Source: Evansella sp. AB-P1
GTDB lineage: Bacteria > Bacillota > Bacilli > Bacillales > Salisediminibacteriaceae
Reading direction: 5' to 3'
Assembly (NCBI RefSeq): GCF_029688925.1
Contig: NZ_JARUKY010000001.1
Location: 124,001 to 188,000, forward strand
Length of the DNA stretch: 64,000 bases
Shown here: one piece after another, positions 8,892-17,177 of the stretch
How positions within the stretch are numbered: the first letter of the stretch is position 1
Layout: the number at the start of each line of letters is the position of its first letter
Position numbers and translations under genes: made by a program
Notes under the pieces: model-generated
The model's input: only the letters and a program-made list of their open reading frames with translations
Database searches by the model: none
Told to the model about the DNA's origin: nothing

Positions 8892-8941
8892 TTGACCTTT
8901 TAGGTAAATGGTGGCATAATAACGTTGACCTAATAGGTCAA
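8892..8941 (+). promoter_or_regulatory. tetR promoter with two TetR-type operators
   Basis: -35 TTGACC (8892-8897), a 17-bp spacer and -10 CATAAT (8915-8920) form a SigA-type promoter. The word TTGACCTAATAGGTCAA (8925-8941) is a perfect 17-bp palindrome just after the -10 box. A second, two-mismatch version (8892-8908) covers the -35 box. Their centres are 33 bp apart, about three helical turns. This is a classic autorepression layout. Confidence 0.8.
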
Positions 8942-8972
8942 TATAGAGGAGATTTTCAAGGGGATATTGAAT

Positions 8973-9608
8973 ATGCCAAAAAAATTATTGGATTTAGATC
9001 CTTTAAGGCGCAACGCTATCTTAAATGCCGCCTTAAAAGAATTTGCACTAAAAGGATTTGACAAGGCTTCCACAAATATAATTGCTAAAGAAGCAGGGAT
9101 TTCTAAAGCACTGATGTTTCATTATGTAAGTAATAAACAGGAACTTTTTCTGCTTGTTTATGACTACTTCACAGAACTTCTTAATAAAGAATACTTTATG
9201 AAAATGGATTTTACTGAAAAAGATATTTTTGATAGGCTACGGCAATCGTATCTTCTTCAAATTGAATTACTAAAACAGTATCCGTGGATTTTTGAGTTTA
9301 ACAAACTTTCTATCGTGACAAACTCTTATGAGGTCAACAAAGCACTTGAGAAAAGAGTCAACAAAAAGCAATTATCATGCGACGAACAAATATTTGATAT
9401 GATTGATGTTTCTAAGTTTAGAGCTGGTTTAAATATTGACAAGTGTAAACAGATTATTTTGTGGTCTAATATAGGTTTTACTAATCAAATTTTGGATGAG
9501 ATTAGAAATTCGAAAACTTCAAATTTGGATTATAAACAAATCATTTCATCACTTGATGAATACTTTGACGAACTTAGAAAAATTTTCTATACATCAAGCA
9601 GTGAATGA
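8973..9608 (+). CDS. TetR/AcrR family transcriptional regulator, 211 aa
   Basis: A one-component repressor. The N-terminal helix-turn-helix is clear: RNAILNAALKEFALKGFDKASTNIIAKEAGISKALMFHYVSNKQELF, about residues 14-60. The C-terminal ligand and dimer domain is variable and gives no ligand clue. The start is ATG 8973, with AAGGGG 8 nt upstream; a TTG two codons earlier is less likely. It very probably binds the two palindromes around its own promoter. No transporter gene follows directly; the next gene encodes an M23 peptidase 128 nt away, so its target beyond itself is open. Confidence 0.88.
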   Translation: MPKKLLDLDPLRRNAILNAALKEFALKGFDKASTNIIAKEAGISKALMFHYVSNKQELFLLVYDYFTELLNKEYFMKMDFTEKDIFDRLRQSYLLQIELLKQYPWIFEFNKLSIVTNSYEVNKALEKRVNKKQLSCDEQIFDMIDVSKFRAGLNIDKCKQIILWSNIGFTNQILDEIRNSKTSNLDYKQIISSLDEYFDELRKIFYTSSSE

Positions 9609-9736
9609 AGGGTTTGGAAATGCTAGTTACAATGGGAATGGAAAAAGCACATGCCTGCACGTATTAGTATCGTTCTAGCACTTTAGCGATAGTCATTTTC
9701 AATAATCTAAATAAAGAATGGACGAGGAGGTATGAG

Positions 9737-10429
9737 ATGATTGAAGCGCGTGAACCGATACTTGTAGAGTTTCCTTTGAGAGGAGAATGGCTCTCACCTA
9801 ACACTCCAGGAACAAAAATTCCAAGTCACGGAACAGACCAGTTTGGAACAAGATATGCTTATGACTTTATACAGGTGGATTGGGAAAGAACGGGCTGGCC
9901 TGCCTATCGTGTTAGCTTGCCGCAATATCTTATTTTCGGGGTTTCCTTAAGTGATTATTACTGTTGGGGCCAAGATGTATATGCACCTTGCGACGGAATC
10001 GTTGTCCAAGCAGAGGATGGTTATGAAGAACGAGCACGTACGAATTTACTTTCAGATATGTCTAAAGCCTATAAAAATGCCCGTTATTTCGATCCGAATA
10101 AAGACGACGTACAATCAGTTGCTGGGAACTACATCATTATGGAATGTGGCGACAATGTTTATGCTGCCTTAGTCCATCTTCAAACAGGATCTATCCAGGT
10201 TTCAGTCGGTCAGGGTGTAAAAAAAGGTGAAGTTATTGGTAAAGTGGGCCATTCAGGTAATTCTTTTGCTCCACATTTGCATTTTCAGCTAATGGATAGT
10301 TGTGACATATCTACTGCAAGCGGATTGCCTTGTGCTTTTGAAAAATATGAACTATTCCAAGATGGTGAGTGGCAAAAAGTAGTTAATGGTATTCCTACAA
10401 ATAAAGATAGGATAAGGTTTGTTTACTAA
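9737..10429 (+). CDS. M23 (LytM-type) metallopeptidase family protein, 230 aa
   Basis: A zinc peptidase-fold protein of the M23 family, whose members usually cut peptidoglycan cross-bridges. The visible motifs are the first His/Asp region (SHGTDQFGTRYAYDF, residues 30-44), the barrel-forming VYAPCDGIVVQAEDG and GKVGHSGNSFAPHLHFQLMD with the HLH zinc ligands. No signal peptide or membrane segment is seen, so export is unclear; a cytosolic or non-classical role is possible. GAGGAGG lies 6 nt before the ATG. It follows the TetR gene with a 128-nt gap and may be under its control (inference). Confidence 0.82.
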   Translation: MIEAREPILVEFPLRGEWLSPNTPGTKIPSHGTDQFGTRYAYDFIQVDWERTGWPAYRVSLPQYLIFGVSLSDYYCWGQDVYAPCDGIVVQAEDGYEERARTNLLSDMSKAYKNARYFDPNKDDVQSVAGNYIIMECGDNVYAALVHLQTGSIQVSVGQGVKKGEVIGKVGHSGNSFAPHLHFQLMDSCDISTASGLPCAFEKYELFQDGEWQKVVNGIPTNKDRIRFVY

Positions 10430-10994
10430 TCCAATGAATAGCTGATTAGCAGAAGTTTGTGCTATTGGGCTTCATATTTCGAGTAAGAAGTTAAATGAAC
10501 TGAACAATATGTTAACATCTTAAGAATTTAAATATATGTTGCCTAGGACGTCCTTGAACTAAGTCTCGAACGTAAAGAGGGTTAGATTAAATTAGTTTAA
10601 TTGTGGAATCATTCCACTGAACAAAGGTGGTTATTTATAGGGGATTTCCAGATTTTTCACGACTTTTTGGAGTCATTTTTTATACCTCATCTCAAGTGAA
10701 TTGAGTGAATAAAACTACATTTTAACTCATGATAAAATATTTTGTCAACAATAAATTTGTAATATTTTTTAAAAAATGTTATAATAATTTTACAATTGTT
10801 TTTTCAATCGTATTCCGAATTTGGCTGTATTTTTTTGCAGATAAAATTATGGATACGTTTTTTTAATATCCTTACTTAAATCGAAGAAAAATTAAAACAG
10901 TTGTGTGAGCTTTAAAGGTAAGTAAGTTGAATAAAAATATCAATTTACTATCTTATAGTAACCGAGTTTTTATTCTTTAAGGAGGACTAGAATA
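10430..10994. other. Intergenic, 565 bp, with a strong promoter and a small palindrome
   Basis: At 10603-10617 GTGGAAT-C-ATTCCAC is a perfect operator-like palindrome. At 10757-10785 TTGTAA, a 17-bp spacer and TATAAT form a good SigA promoter, about 210 nt ahead of the next gene, which implies a long AT-rich leader. GTTGCCTAGGACGTCC near 10540 resembles part of the extragenic repeat at 20395-20545. No gene was seen. Confidence 0.45.
10757..10785 (+). promoter_or_regulatory. SigA-type promoter
   Basis: TTGTAA (10757-10762), a 17-bp spacer and a perfect TATAAT (10780-10785), in a very AT-rich setting upstream of the coiled-coil protein gene. Confidence 0.6.
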
Positions 10995-11849
10995 ATGAAT
11001 CTAATTAACAAGAAAGTGACACACAAGCGTTTTGGTACGGGGAGTATAGTTAAACAAAATGAATCGATTATTGAAATACATTTTGCATCGGAAAATAAAA
11101 AGTTTGTTTTCCCTGATGTATTTGGAAAACACCTACAACTACATGATAAAAGTGATGCTAATTCACTTGATGAAATTATACAAAAAAAGGAAATGGAACG
11201 AAGGAAGGAAGAATGGAGAAAGGAAGAGGAAAAGAAACTACAACGAAGAAACCTGGAACTTCGCGAGGAACATAATAAACTTATGAAAAATCATAAACTT
11301 CATTCCGAATCACAAATGGTTTTTTGGTGTGATAAAGAAGAACAGAATAGTTCTTTTTCGGAGTGGAAGGTTTTTTCAGGTGTAGTAAAAAGTGGTAATA
11401 ACAAAGGGAAGCCAAACAAACCCATCCGCTTGCACCAAAACAGTGCTGTCCTGTTAACAGCAATTGATCCCAACATGCCTGAAAAAGACAGACGTATTTT
11501 AGGTGTCTATATGGTAGATGAAAATTTTATTGGTAAGCTTTGTGAAGATGGATATATTCCTGCGCATTCAAAATACAAACTCCTACTTACAGAACAGGAA
11601 TCGGATCAGATGCTCTTCTGGAAATATTATATAAATGAAAAATTCCCCCACAAAATGACGTGGAATACAGGTAAATATCGTTATTTTGAAAATTCATGGA
11701 TGGCTCAAATTTTGCATGATATAGTTTCGTTGAAAAGTGATCCAAAAGAACGAGAGTTGGCACAACAATTTTTTGATCATTTTTGTAAAATGAATCAGTT
11801 AACAGATCAAGAGTTACCAAAACCCAATGGTGCATTAATGCGTATTTAG
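10995..11849 (+). CDS. Protein with N-terminal beta-barrel-like module, coiled coil and unknown C-terminal domain, 284 aa
   Basis: Three parts can be seen. Residues 1-50 (NKKVTHKRFGTGSIVKQNESIIEIHF…KKFVFPDVFGKHL) match a small module recurring in Firmicute proteins, some of which carry the doubtful label malate synthase. Residues about 58-95 are a highly charged, arginine/lysine/glutamate-rich coiled coil. The rest, with FWCDKEEQNSSFSEWKVFSG and a later QMLFWKYYINEKFPHKMTW, I do not recognise. AAGGAGGAC precedes the ATG. No enzyme motif for malate synthase is present, so that label should not be used. Confidence 0.6.
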   Translation: MNLINKKVTHKRFGTGSIVKQNESIIEIHFASENKKFVFPDVFGKHLQLHDKSDANSLDEIIQKKEMERRKEEWRKEEEKKLQRRNLELREEHNKLMKNHKLHSESQMVFWCDKEEQNSSFSEWKVFSGVVKSGNNKGKPNKPIRLHQNSAVLLTAIDPNMPEKDRRILGVYMVDENFIGKLCEDGYIPAHSKYKLLLTEQESDQMLFWKYYINEKFPHKMTWNTGKYRYFENSWMAQILHDIVSLKSDPKERELAQQFFDHFCKMNQLTDQELPKPNGALMRI

Positions 11850-12202
11850 ACGTTAGTCCAAAGATAATAAAAATGACAGGGGACTGACACATTTCCAAAT
11901 AAAAATAAATATTTCCGATTCAGATCCGGTTTTCGTGAAAATAAAAATTTCCGATATCTGGGTCTTTTTTATGTCTATCCTCTTTTCCTATTTGCAGACC
12001 ACTAAATTGCTTTTTTTCACATCTATAGTGATTTACAGATAAAAGAAAGATTAAAACGTTGATTCGACAGGCGTTTTAGGGTAAAGAGTGACATACATTA
12101 TTTGTAAGGAACAGGATATATTATTATGGTATTAACTATCAAAAGTTACTTTAAATCATAAATTAGTGTAGAATATGTGATAGAGAAGAGGGGGACCACA
12201 GT
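11850..12202. other. Intergenic, 353 bp, with element-like remnants
   Basis: ATGACAGGGGACTGACACATTTCC (about 11872-11895; a word common near degraded IS or REP elements in Firmicutes) is followed by two near-copies of ATAAATATTTCCGAT / ATAAAAATTTCCGAT about 40 bp apart. No gene was found. Confidence 0.35.
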
Positions 12203-12547
12203 ATGGAAAATGAAGAAGTTTTACCACCGAAAACGTGTGAAGTTGACAGAATGATTACGAAACCTGAGGATATTAAAAAAGTACTTGCAGGAAAGAAGAC
12301 GGCCACGAGAAGGAATGGTAGATATGCGGACCCAGGAGAAATAATGGTTCTTGAAGGGGAACGCTTTAAAATAGAACGTGTGTATAGACAGACTTTAGGT
12401 GATTTAACGGATGAGATTGCTGTCCAAGAGGGATTTAATAGTGTGGAAGAATATAAAAACTCCATTTTGTCCATTCACCCAGGTATGCCTTGGAAGCCAG
12501 AAATGAAGGTTTGGGCACATGAATTTTCACCCGTAGAGGATGAGTAA
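12203..12547 (+). CDS. ASCH domain-containing protein, 114 aa
   Basis: A small beta-barrel protein of the ASCH superfamily (PUA-like fold), linked to RNA binding or to amidohydrolase activity on modified nucleosides. The KVLAGKKTATRR motif at about residues 29-40 is the conserved ASCH segment with the basic cluster, followed by EIMVLEGERFKIERVYRQTLGDL. The length is right for a single-domain member. The ATG has GAGGGGGACC upstream. It is monocistronic, with a strong terminator downstream. Confidence 0.8.
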   Translation: MENEEVLPPKTCEVDRMITKPEDIKKVLAGKKTATRRNGRYADPGEIMVLEGERFKIERVYRQTLGDLTDEIAVQEGFNSVEEYKNSILSIHPGMPWKPEMKVWAHEFSPVEDE

Positions 12548-12599
12548 ACTCATGGGGACGGTTCTTTTGATGCGAAAATAGAATAACATTTAAGAAGAG

Positions 12600-12632
12600 A
12601 AAAGCACAGGAATCAAATTCCTGTGCTTTTAA
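12600..12632. terminator. Strong terminator after the ASCH gene
   Basis: AAAGCACAGGAAT and ATTCCTGTGCTTT form a perfect 13-bp stem (12601-12613 / 12617-12629) with a 3-nt loop and flanking A/T runs. It can work on both strands. The nearby word ATGGGGACGGTTCTTTTG (12551-12568) resembles ends of small extragenic elements in Bacillales. Confidence 0.75.
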
Positions 12633-12807
12633 AATTTGGTACCAGATCAATAGTAGAACAAAATACAAATTAAGTAATTTAATAAATATAATAATTGATT
12701 GATTTTTTAGAAAATACTGAAATTTAACCATTGGTTATGTTACTATAATGTAGAATTTGTGTTTTCATCATTCGTTATTATTAATCTATTAGTAGGGGTT
12801 GGTGCTC

Positions 12808-13758
12808 TTGGGACAAAAAGTACTTATTACTGGTGGAACAGGTTATATTGGTTCAGCTACAGTTAAGGCAGCAGTGGAAGATGATTTAGAAGTCATCGCA
12901 CTTACAAGGTCAAAGGAAAATGCAGTGAATCTAGAACAAGAGAATATACGGACAGTAGTAGGGGATTTATATCAAGATGGAGAATGGCAAAGTATTATAA
13001 AGGAAGTAGATTATGCAGTTTTTCTAGCATCACCACCAACTTGGGGGAAGAAAGTGACCAAAAAGGTTGCACAAAATTTTCAACAAGGTCATGAAAAAAT
13101 GACAAAACGATTTCTTGATGCATGTGTAGGTAGTGACTTAAAAAAGATCGTTTATATTGCAGGAACTAGCTATTTTGGGGATTCAGGAGATAAAGAGCCT
13201 CAAAAAGAGGAGATGGCAGCAGATCCAAAGGGTTGGGGACCATATATTGCTCCTTCGGTAGAGCTAATTCCAGAGTATGTAAGTAAAGGGCTTCCAATTA
13301 TTACTGCCTTTCCTGGTCAAGTGTATGGACCTGATTCCTGGATGCCCCAGCTATACTTAAATAACATATATGAAGAAAAACCGGTAACAGGATTAAAGGG
13401 TTATAATCCTGTGATGTCTACTATTCATGTAGAAGATTGTGGAAGAGCAATCTTGCATTTAGCAATAAGTGGTAATGCAGGTGAACGATACTTATTAGTA
13501 GATGATCAGCCAATACCGTCAGCGGACCTCTGTAATTACATTGGAGAAGTGATGAATAAACAAGTTCAGACGAGAAAGGTGCCAAAATGGCTTTGTAATT
13601 TGTTACTAGGGCCAGTCTTAACTGAATACGCCACAGCCCATACTAATTTTAGTAATAAAAAATTAAAAGAAACAGGATTTACATTTCATTATCCAACATA
13701 TAAAGATGGAGTTCCAAATGTCGTTGAGAGTTGGATAAGTCAAAAACAGAGTTCTTGA
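12808..13758 (+). CDS. NAD(P)-dependent epimerase/dehydratase family protein (extended SDR), 316 aa
   Basis: An extended short-chain dehydrogenase-like protein. The nucleotide-binding signature VLITGGTGYIGSATVKAA is at the very N-terminus. The active-site region reads YIAGTSYFG and, later, the substrate-side FPGQVYGPDSWM; the usual YxxxK is not in its usual form (GWGPYIAPSVELI), so catalysis may be altered. The TTG at 12808 is chosen because AGGGG lies 9 nt upstream; an upstream GTG and TTG are too close to that site. The substrate is unknown. A stem-loop terminator follows. Confidence 0.8.
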   Translation: MGQKVLITGGTGYIGSATVKAAVEDDLEVIALTRSKENAVNLEQENIRTVVGDLYQDGEWQSIIKEVDYAVFLASPPTWGKKVTKKVAQNFQQGHEKMTKRFLDACVGSDLKKIVYIAGTSYFGDSGDKEPQKEEMAADPKGWGPYIAPSVELIPEYVSKGLPIITAFPGQVYGPDSWMPQLYLNNIYEEKPVTGLKGYNPVMSTIHVEDCGRAILHLAISGNAGERYLLVDDQPIPSADLCNYIGEVMNKQVQTRKVPKWLCNLLLGPVLTEYATAHTNFSNKKLKETGFTFHYPTYKDGVPNVVESWISQKQSS

Positions 13759-13832
13759 TACATTCCAAGTTAGGTTAATGTAATAAGTATTCTACAATGT
13801 CATTAGTTGATTTCTAATTTAACTACTCAATG

Positions 13833-13877
13833 AAAGTGATGTAACCTATTACAATCGTAGGTTACATCACTTTTTTT
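13833..13877. terminator. Terminator after the epimerase gene
   Basis: AAAGTGATGTAACCT and AGGTTACATCACTTT form a perfect 15-bp stem with an 11-nt loop, then a T tract. Confidence 0.8.
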
Positions 13878-14042
13878 GCATTTAATGATTTTGGAGCTTT
13901 ACACAGCTCTATACCGTCTCTAGACATATATTTCTTGTTCTTAATAAAGGTTATTCGACAAGTACCTGGCGTCTGTCGTTCTTGCTATAATAAATATATA
14001 TTTAATTTGAAATTGCTTTTATAAAAAGGAGCCACAAAATAT

Positions 14043-14927
14043 ATGGACAGGAATCTTAAACGATTGTTTAATAAGCGCAAGGCTATTATTGCAACGATGC
14101 ATCATAAAGAGCAAGTCATTGGCCCATTGTTAGAGGAAGAATTAGGATTACAGTTTATCGTTCCTGAAAACTTCAGTTCAGATGTCTTTGGAACCTTTAC
14201 GGGAGAAGTTGAGAGAGTAGGGAATCAATTAGAGGCAGCAAGGAAAAAGCTTGAAACAGCTATGGAGCAATATAATCTTGATATAGGTATTTCAAGTGAA
14301 GGGTCGTTTAGGCCACATCCTATTTTATCAGTGGTACCTTACAATAGAGAGTTAATTTTATTCATTGATAAAAAGAATGAACTTGAAATCACTGGGTATG
14401 TTGCAAATAGTAATACAAATTACGCACATCAAGAAGTAAAAAGCTTTGAGGCAGCCCTTGAATTTGCTAAAACTGTTGGCTTTCCTGAACATGGATTAAT
14501 TGTGAAGAAGAATAAAGAAACAATCAATCAATATGAAATAATAAAAGGAATCTCAACCGAAGAAGCTTTAGAAAAAGCGATAACTAAATGGCTACCTATA
14601 CATTCTATTGATAGAAAAGAACAGAAGCCTCTTTTTATGGAGACTGATATGAGAGCTATGTTTAATCCCAGTCGGATGAAAAACATTAAACTAGCTACTG
14701 AAGATCTATTAACAAAAATAAAATCGTTATGTCCAAACTGTGATACACCTGGATTCAGTATAAAAGAAGTGAAGAAGGGTCTCCCATGCCAATTATGTGG
14801 TTTTCCAACAGAAACGGTTCGTTCACACATATATGAATGTAATAAATGTGGCTATGAAAAAGAGAATCTGTACCCGAATAGAGAAGAATATGCTGATCCG
14901 ACCTATTGCCGTATATGTAATCCTTAA
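14043..14927 (+). CDS. DUF6671 family protein with C-terminal zinc ribbons, 294 aa
   Basis: The N-terminal two thirds (KRKAIIATMHHKEQVIGPLLEEELGL, then a FGTFTGEVERVG segment and GISSEGSFRPHP) fit the DUF6671 family, of unknown function. The C-terminal third has cysteine pairs typical of zinc ribbons: CPNCDTPGF…CQLCG and CNKCGYE…YCRICNP. A nucleic-acid-binding or processing role is plausible but unproven. AAGGAG lies 11 nt before the ATG. It heads a same-strand group with the small acidic protein and the methyltransferase-HEPN fusion, with gaps of about 45 and 39 nt, which suggests co-transcription. Confidence 0.7.
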   Translation: MDRNLKRLFNKRKAIIATMHHKEQVIGPLLEEELGLQFIVPENFSSDVFGTFTGEVERVGNQLEAARKKLETAMEQYNLDIGISSEGSFRPHPILSVVPYNRELILFIDKKNELEITGYVANSNTNYAHQEVKSFEAALEFAKTVGFPEHGLIVKKNKETINQYEIIKGISTEEALEKAITKWLPIHSIDRKEQKPLFMETDMRAMFNPSRMKNIKLATEDLLTKIKSLCPNCDTPGFSIKEVKKGLPCQLCGFPTETVRSHIYECNKCGYEKENLYPNREEYADPTYCRICNP

Positions 14928-14972
14928 ATAATTATTACTATAGCCATTTCTTTAGGAGAAAGGAAAAGAACA

Positions 14973-15257
14973 ATGAATTTACAAGATTTTGTTAATGAAA
15001 CAATAAATGAAATAGAAAATTTTGATACAAAAAATGAGGAATGCATAAAAGAGGTAGTAAGGAAAGCCATTGTTTTCTATAAACTTCATTCATATGAAGA
15101 AATAGAAGAAACAGATGAAGGAACAATTTGTTTAATTTATTTACATTCAATCATCGAAGAAAACCTATTATCTAAAATTGTAGCGTTTGCAATAGATAGT
15201 GATGTCCATTTAGATGTAGAAGGATTGTATCAAGGGAAAGTCATTAGAAATTTTTAA
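14973..15257 (+). CDS. Small acidic protein of unknown function, 94 aa
   Basis: I do not recognise this protein. It is acidic and mainly helical in look (MNLQDFVNETINEIENFDTKNEE…), with no membrane segment and no cysteine cluster. AGGAGAAAGG precedes the ATG. It lies 45 nt after the DUF6671 gene and 39 nt before the methyltransferase-HEPN gene, so it is probably part of the same transcript. An acidic partner next to a nuclease-like domain could be an inhibitor or DNA mimic, but that is only a guess from context. Confidence 0.6.
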   Translation: MNLQDFVNETINEIENFDTKNEECIKEVVRKAIVFYKLHSYEEIEETDEGTICLIYLHSIIEENLLSKIVAFAIDSDVHLDVEGLYQGKVIRNF

Positions 15258-15296
15258 TTATCACACTTTTATAAACGGCAAAAGGACTGATAAAAC

Positions 15297-17105
15297 ATGG
15301 TAACAAATACACTTTATTTAGGAGACGCCCTAAACGTACTAGAAAGACTTGATAGTGAGAGTGCTGCCTTGGCTTTTTTGGACCCACCTATGCATCCAAT
15401 ATATACGGAGAATTTTTATGCACCTAAAAGAGAAGAAGAAAAATCCATCGTTGCTTATTCTGAATATTTATCAAAGGTTTTTCAGCACACGAAAAGGATT
15501 TTAAAAAAGGACGGGCTACTATTCCTTTATTATATTCCAAATTCACCAATTAATTTTCGCTTAATTCTGGAGCAAGTATTTGAAAGGGGCTTTACTCCTC
15601 CTTTGGAACTAACGCTTAACCACCAAATTAACTTGAAGCCAAAGGGCCTTCTTTATGATTATGATAGTATTTTAGTATATAGCAAGTCCGGTCTGTTTCA
15701 TTTAAACGAAGTAACTAGACCGTTAAATAGTGAAGAAATGAAGCCTTATAGATGGAAGGATAAGAAAGGGAACTATAGATTACGGCCGTTAATGATTCAT
15801 TCTGTTTTTCAACATGGCAGGTTTGAATGGAAGGGAATGACACCTCCTGAAAACAAAAGCTGGAGTTTTAAAAAGGAGAAGCTTGATTATTTTTACAAGG
15901 AAGGGTTAATAGATAGTTCAACAGCTGTTCCAATGTTAAAAGAATATGCGACAGAAACTAGAGCAGGTACAAATTGGAATGATTTAACCACAAGAGTTCC
16001 GTTAAACGAAATGGTCTCAAATAATAAGAAAATATCAGTTGGGCAAAAACCACTTAGCTTAATGGAAAGAATCATTACATTTGGATCCAATGAAGGAGAC
16101 CTTATTCTTGATCCATTTGCAGGCTTCGGTACCACGCTAATCGCTGCAGAAAAATTTAAAAGAAGCTGGATTGGTGTGGATTACTTACAGGATGTTATGG
16201 AGGTTACAGAGAAAAGGCTTAAAGACGACCTTGGTCCAACTGTTTCTTATACACGTATTGAAGAAAGTGAATTAATTAAATCAAAGGAGCCTATTTCTCT
16301 TACATTTAAAGATATTGTTGTTCATACAAAGGAAATTGCTGCTTTACAGGTTCAATATAAAAAGCTAACAGATAATTTATTTAGACTAAAAGAGTTATTG
16401 AAAATGGAAGGAAGTACAGAAGAGGAAATTATTAATCGTATGGAGGATTGGATAATAAACGTAAATCGATTTTCTGAACGTGCCCCAATTGAACAATTAG
16501 CAAATGCAGAAAGGGAATTAGAAGCTTTTTTCGGTCGCTTTTGGGAAAACGGAGTGTTAGAAAAGGATACGATGAAGTATTTAAAGACTTCTGAAGTTAT
16601 TTACAATAATATGGATCACACGATTTTTGATAACGAGCTTGATTTCTCCCCTGCTGTTATTACGTTAACGAAAGCAATTGAAAATGAGTTTTATTGTAAA
16701 GTGTACAAGCCACTTGTAAGCTATTGTTCAGAAAGGTTTGGGCATCGGAAAGACGATTTAAAGAAATGGCCAAAAACTTTAGTGGTAAAAAATAAATTTG
16801 GTTTAACGCAAAGAACCTTTACTTTCGGAATGATTGTCCATATTTTGTTCTTCAATTGGGATAACAAGGGAGATTATATGAGCATAAAAGCAATTGTGAA
16901 AGAAATAAATTTATTCAAAGATAATGCTGATATTTTTGACAACAGTAAAAGATCCGTTTTAGAAAACCAGTTTAAATCAGTTCTCAATCATAGAAACAAT
17001 ATTGCACATAAGGATTATATTCCAGTTACAGACGCAAAGGAATGTAGGGAAATTATTTTATTTGAGAAGGAGCTATTGTTAAGATTATTAGAGATGCTCA
17101 AATAA
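15297..17105 (+). CDS. DNA methyltransferase (beta-type) fused to HEPN-like C-terminal domain, 602 aa
   Basis: The N-terminal part is an N6-adenine/N4-cytosine DNA methylase with circularly permuted (beta) motif order. Motif IV is DPPM (residues 29-32), followed by SAM motif I DPFAGFGTT (FAGFG at 274-278) and GVDY. DPPM is unusual, since DPPY/F/W is the rule. From about residue 340 a separate helical region begins, ending in a HEPN-type R-x4-H motif (RNNIAH, residues 566-571) that resembles Swt1/ApeA-like RNase domains. No restriction endonuclease gene is adjacent. It may be an orphan modifier or a fused defence protein. The ATG at 15297 sits 39 nt after the upstream stop. The methylase call is firm; HEPN is likely. 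Confidence 0.82.
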   Translation: MVTNTLYLGDALNVLERLDSESAALAFLDPPMHPIYTENFYAPKREEEKSIVAYSEYLSKVFQHTKRILKKDGLLFLYYIPNSPINFRLILEQVFERGFTPPLELTLNHQINLKPKGLLYDYDSILVYSKSGLFHLNEVTRPLNSEEMKPYRWKDKKGNYRLRPLMIHSVFQHGRFEWKGMTPPENKSWSFKKEKLDYFYKEGLIDSSTAVPMLKEYATETRAGTNWNDLTTRVPLNEMVSNNKKISVGQKPLSLMERIITFGSNEGDLILDPFAGFGTTLIAAEKFKRSWIGVDYLQDVMEVTEKRLKDDLGPTVSYTRIEESELIKSKEPISLTFKDIVVHTKEIAALQVQYKKLTDNLFRLKELLKMEGSTEEEIINRMEDWIINVNRFSERAPIEQLANAERELEAFFGRFWENGVLEKDTMKYLKTSEVIYNNMDHTIFDNELDFSPAVITLTKAIENEFYCKVYKPLVSYCSERFGHRKDDLKKWPKTLVVKNKFGLTQRTFTFGMIVHILFFNWDNKGDYMSIKAIVKEINLFKDNADIFDNSKRSVLENQFKSVLNHRNNIAHKDYIPVTDAKECREIILFEKELLLRLLEMLK

Positions 17106-17177
17106 TAACTAGAACGAAGAAATACAGTTAGTGGAGAGCAAAGCTAGACAAATATACAGAAGTTAGAAGGGGTATTT

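Larger units (their letters stand above)
8451..8972. other. Intergenic, about 520 bp
   Basis: It contains the rlmCD terminator, a stretch (about 8670-8735) with the words CGACACATTTCC and CTGGTCTGACTGTC that resembles degraded insertion-element remnants (compare GACTGACACATTTCC at about 11885), and the tetR promoter with its operators. No gene was found. Confidence 0.4.

Noticed and set aside
10995-11849. Malate synthase (a label seen on similar proteins)
   Set aside because: No malate-synthase motifs or TIM-barrel length; the protein is a small module plus coiled coil plus an unknown domain.
15297-17105. Complete type III restriction-modification system
   Set aside because: No Res helicase-nuclease gene follows; the next genes are an MFS exporter and ctaB.
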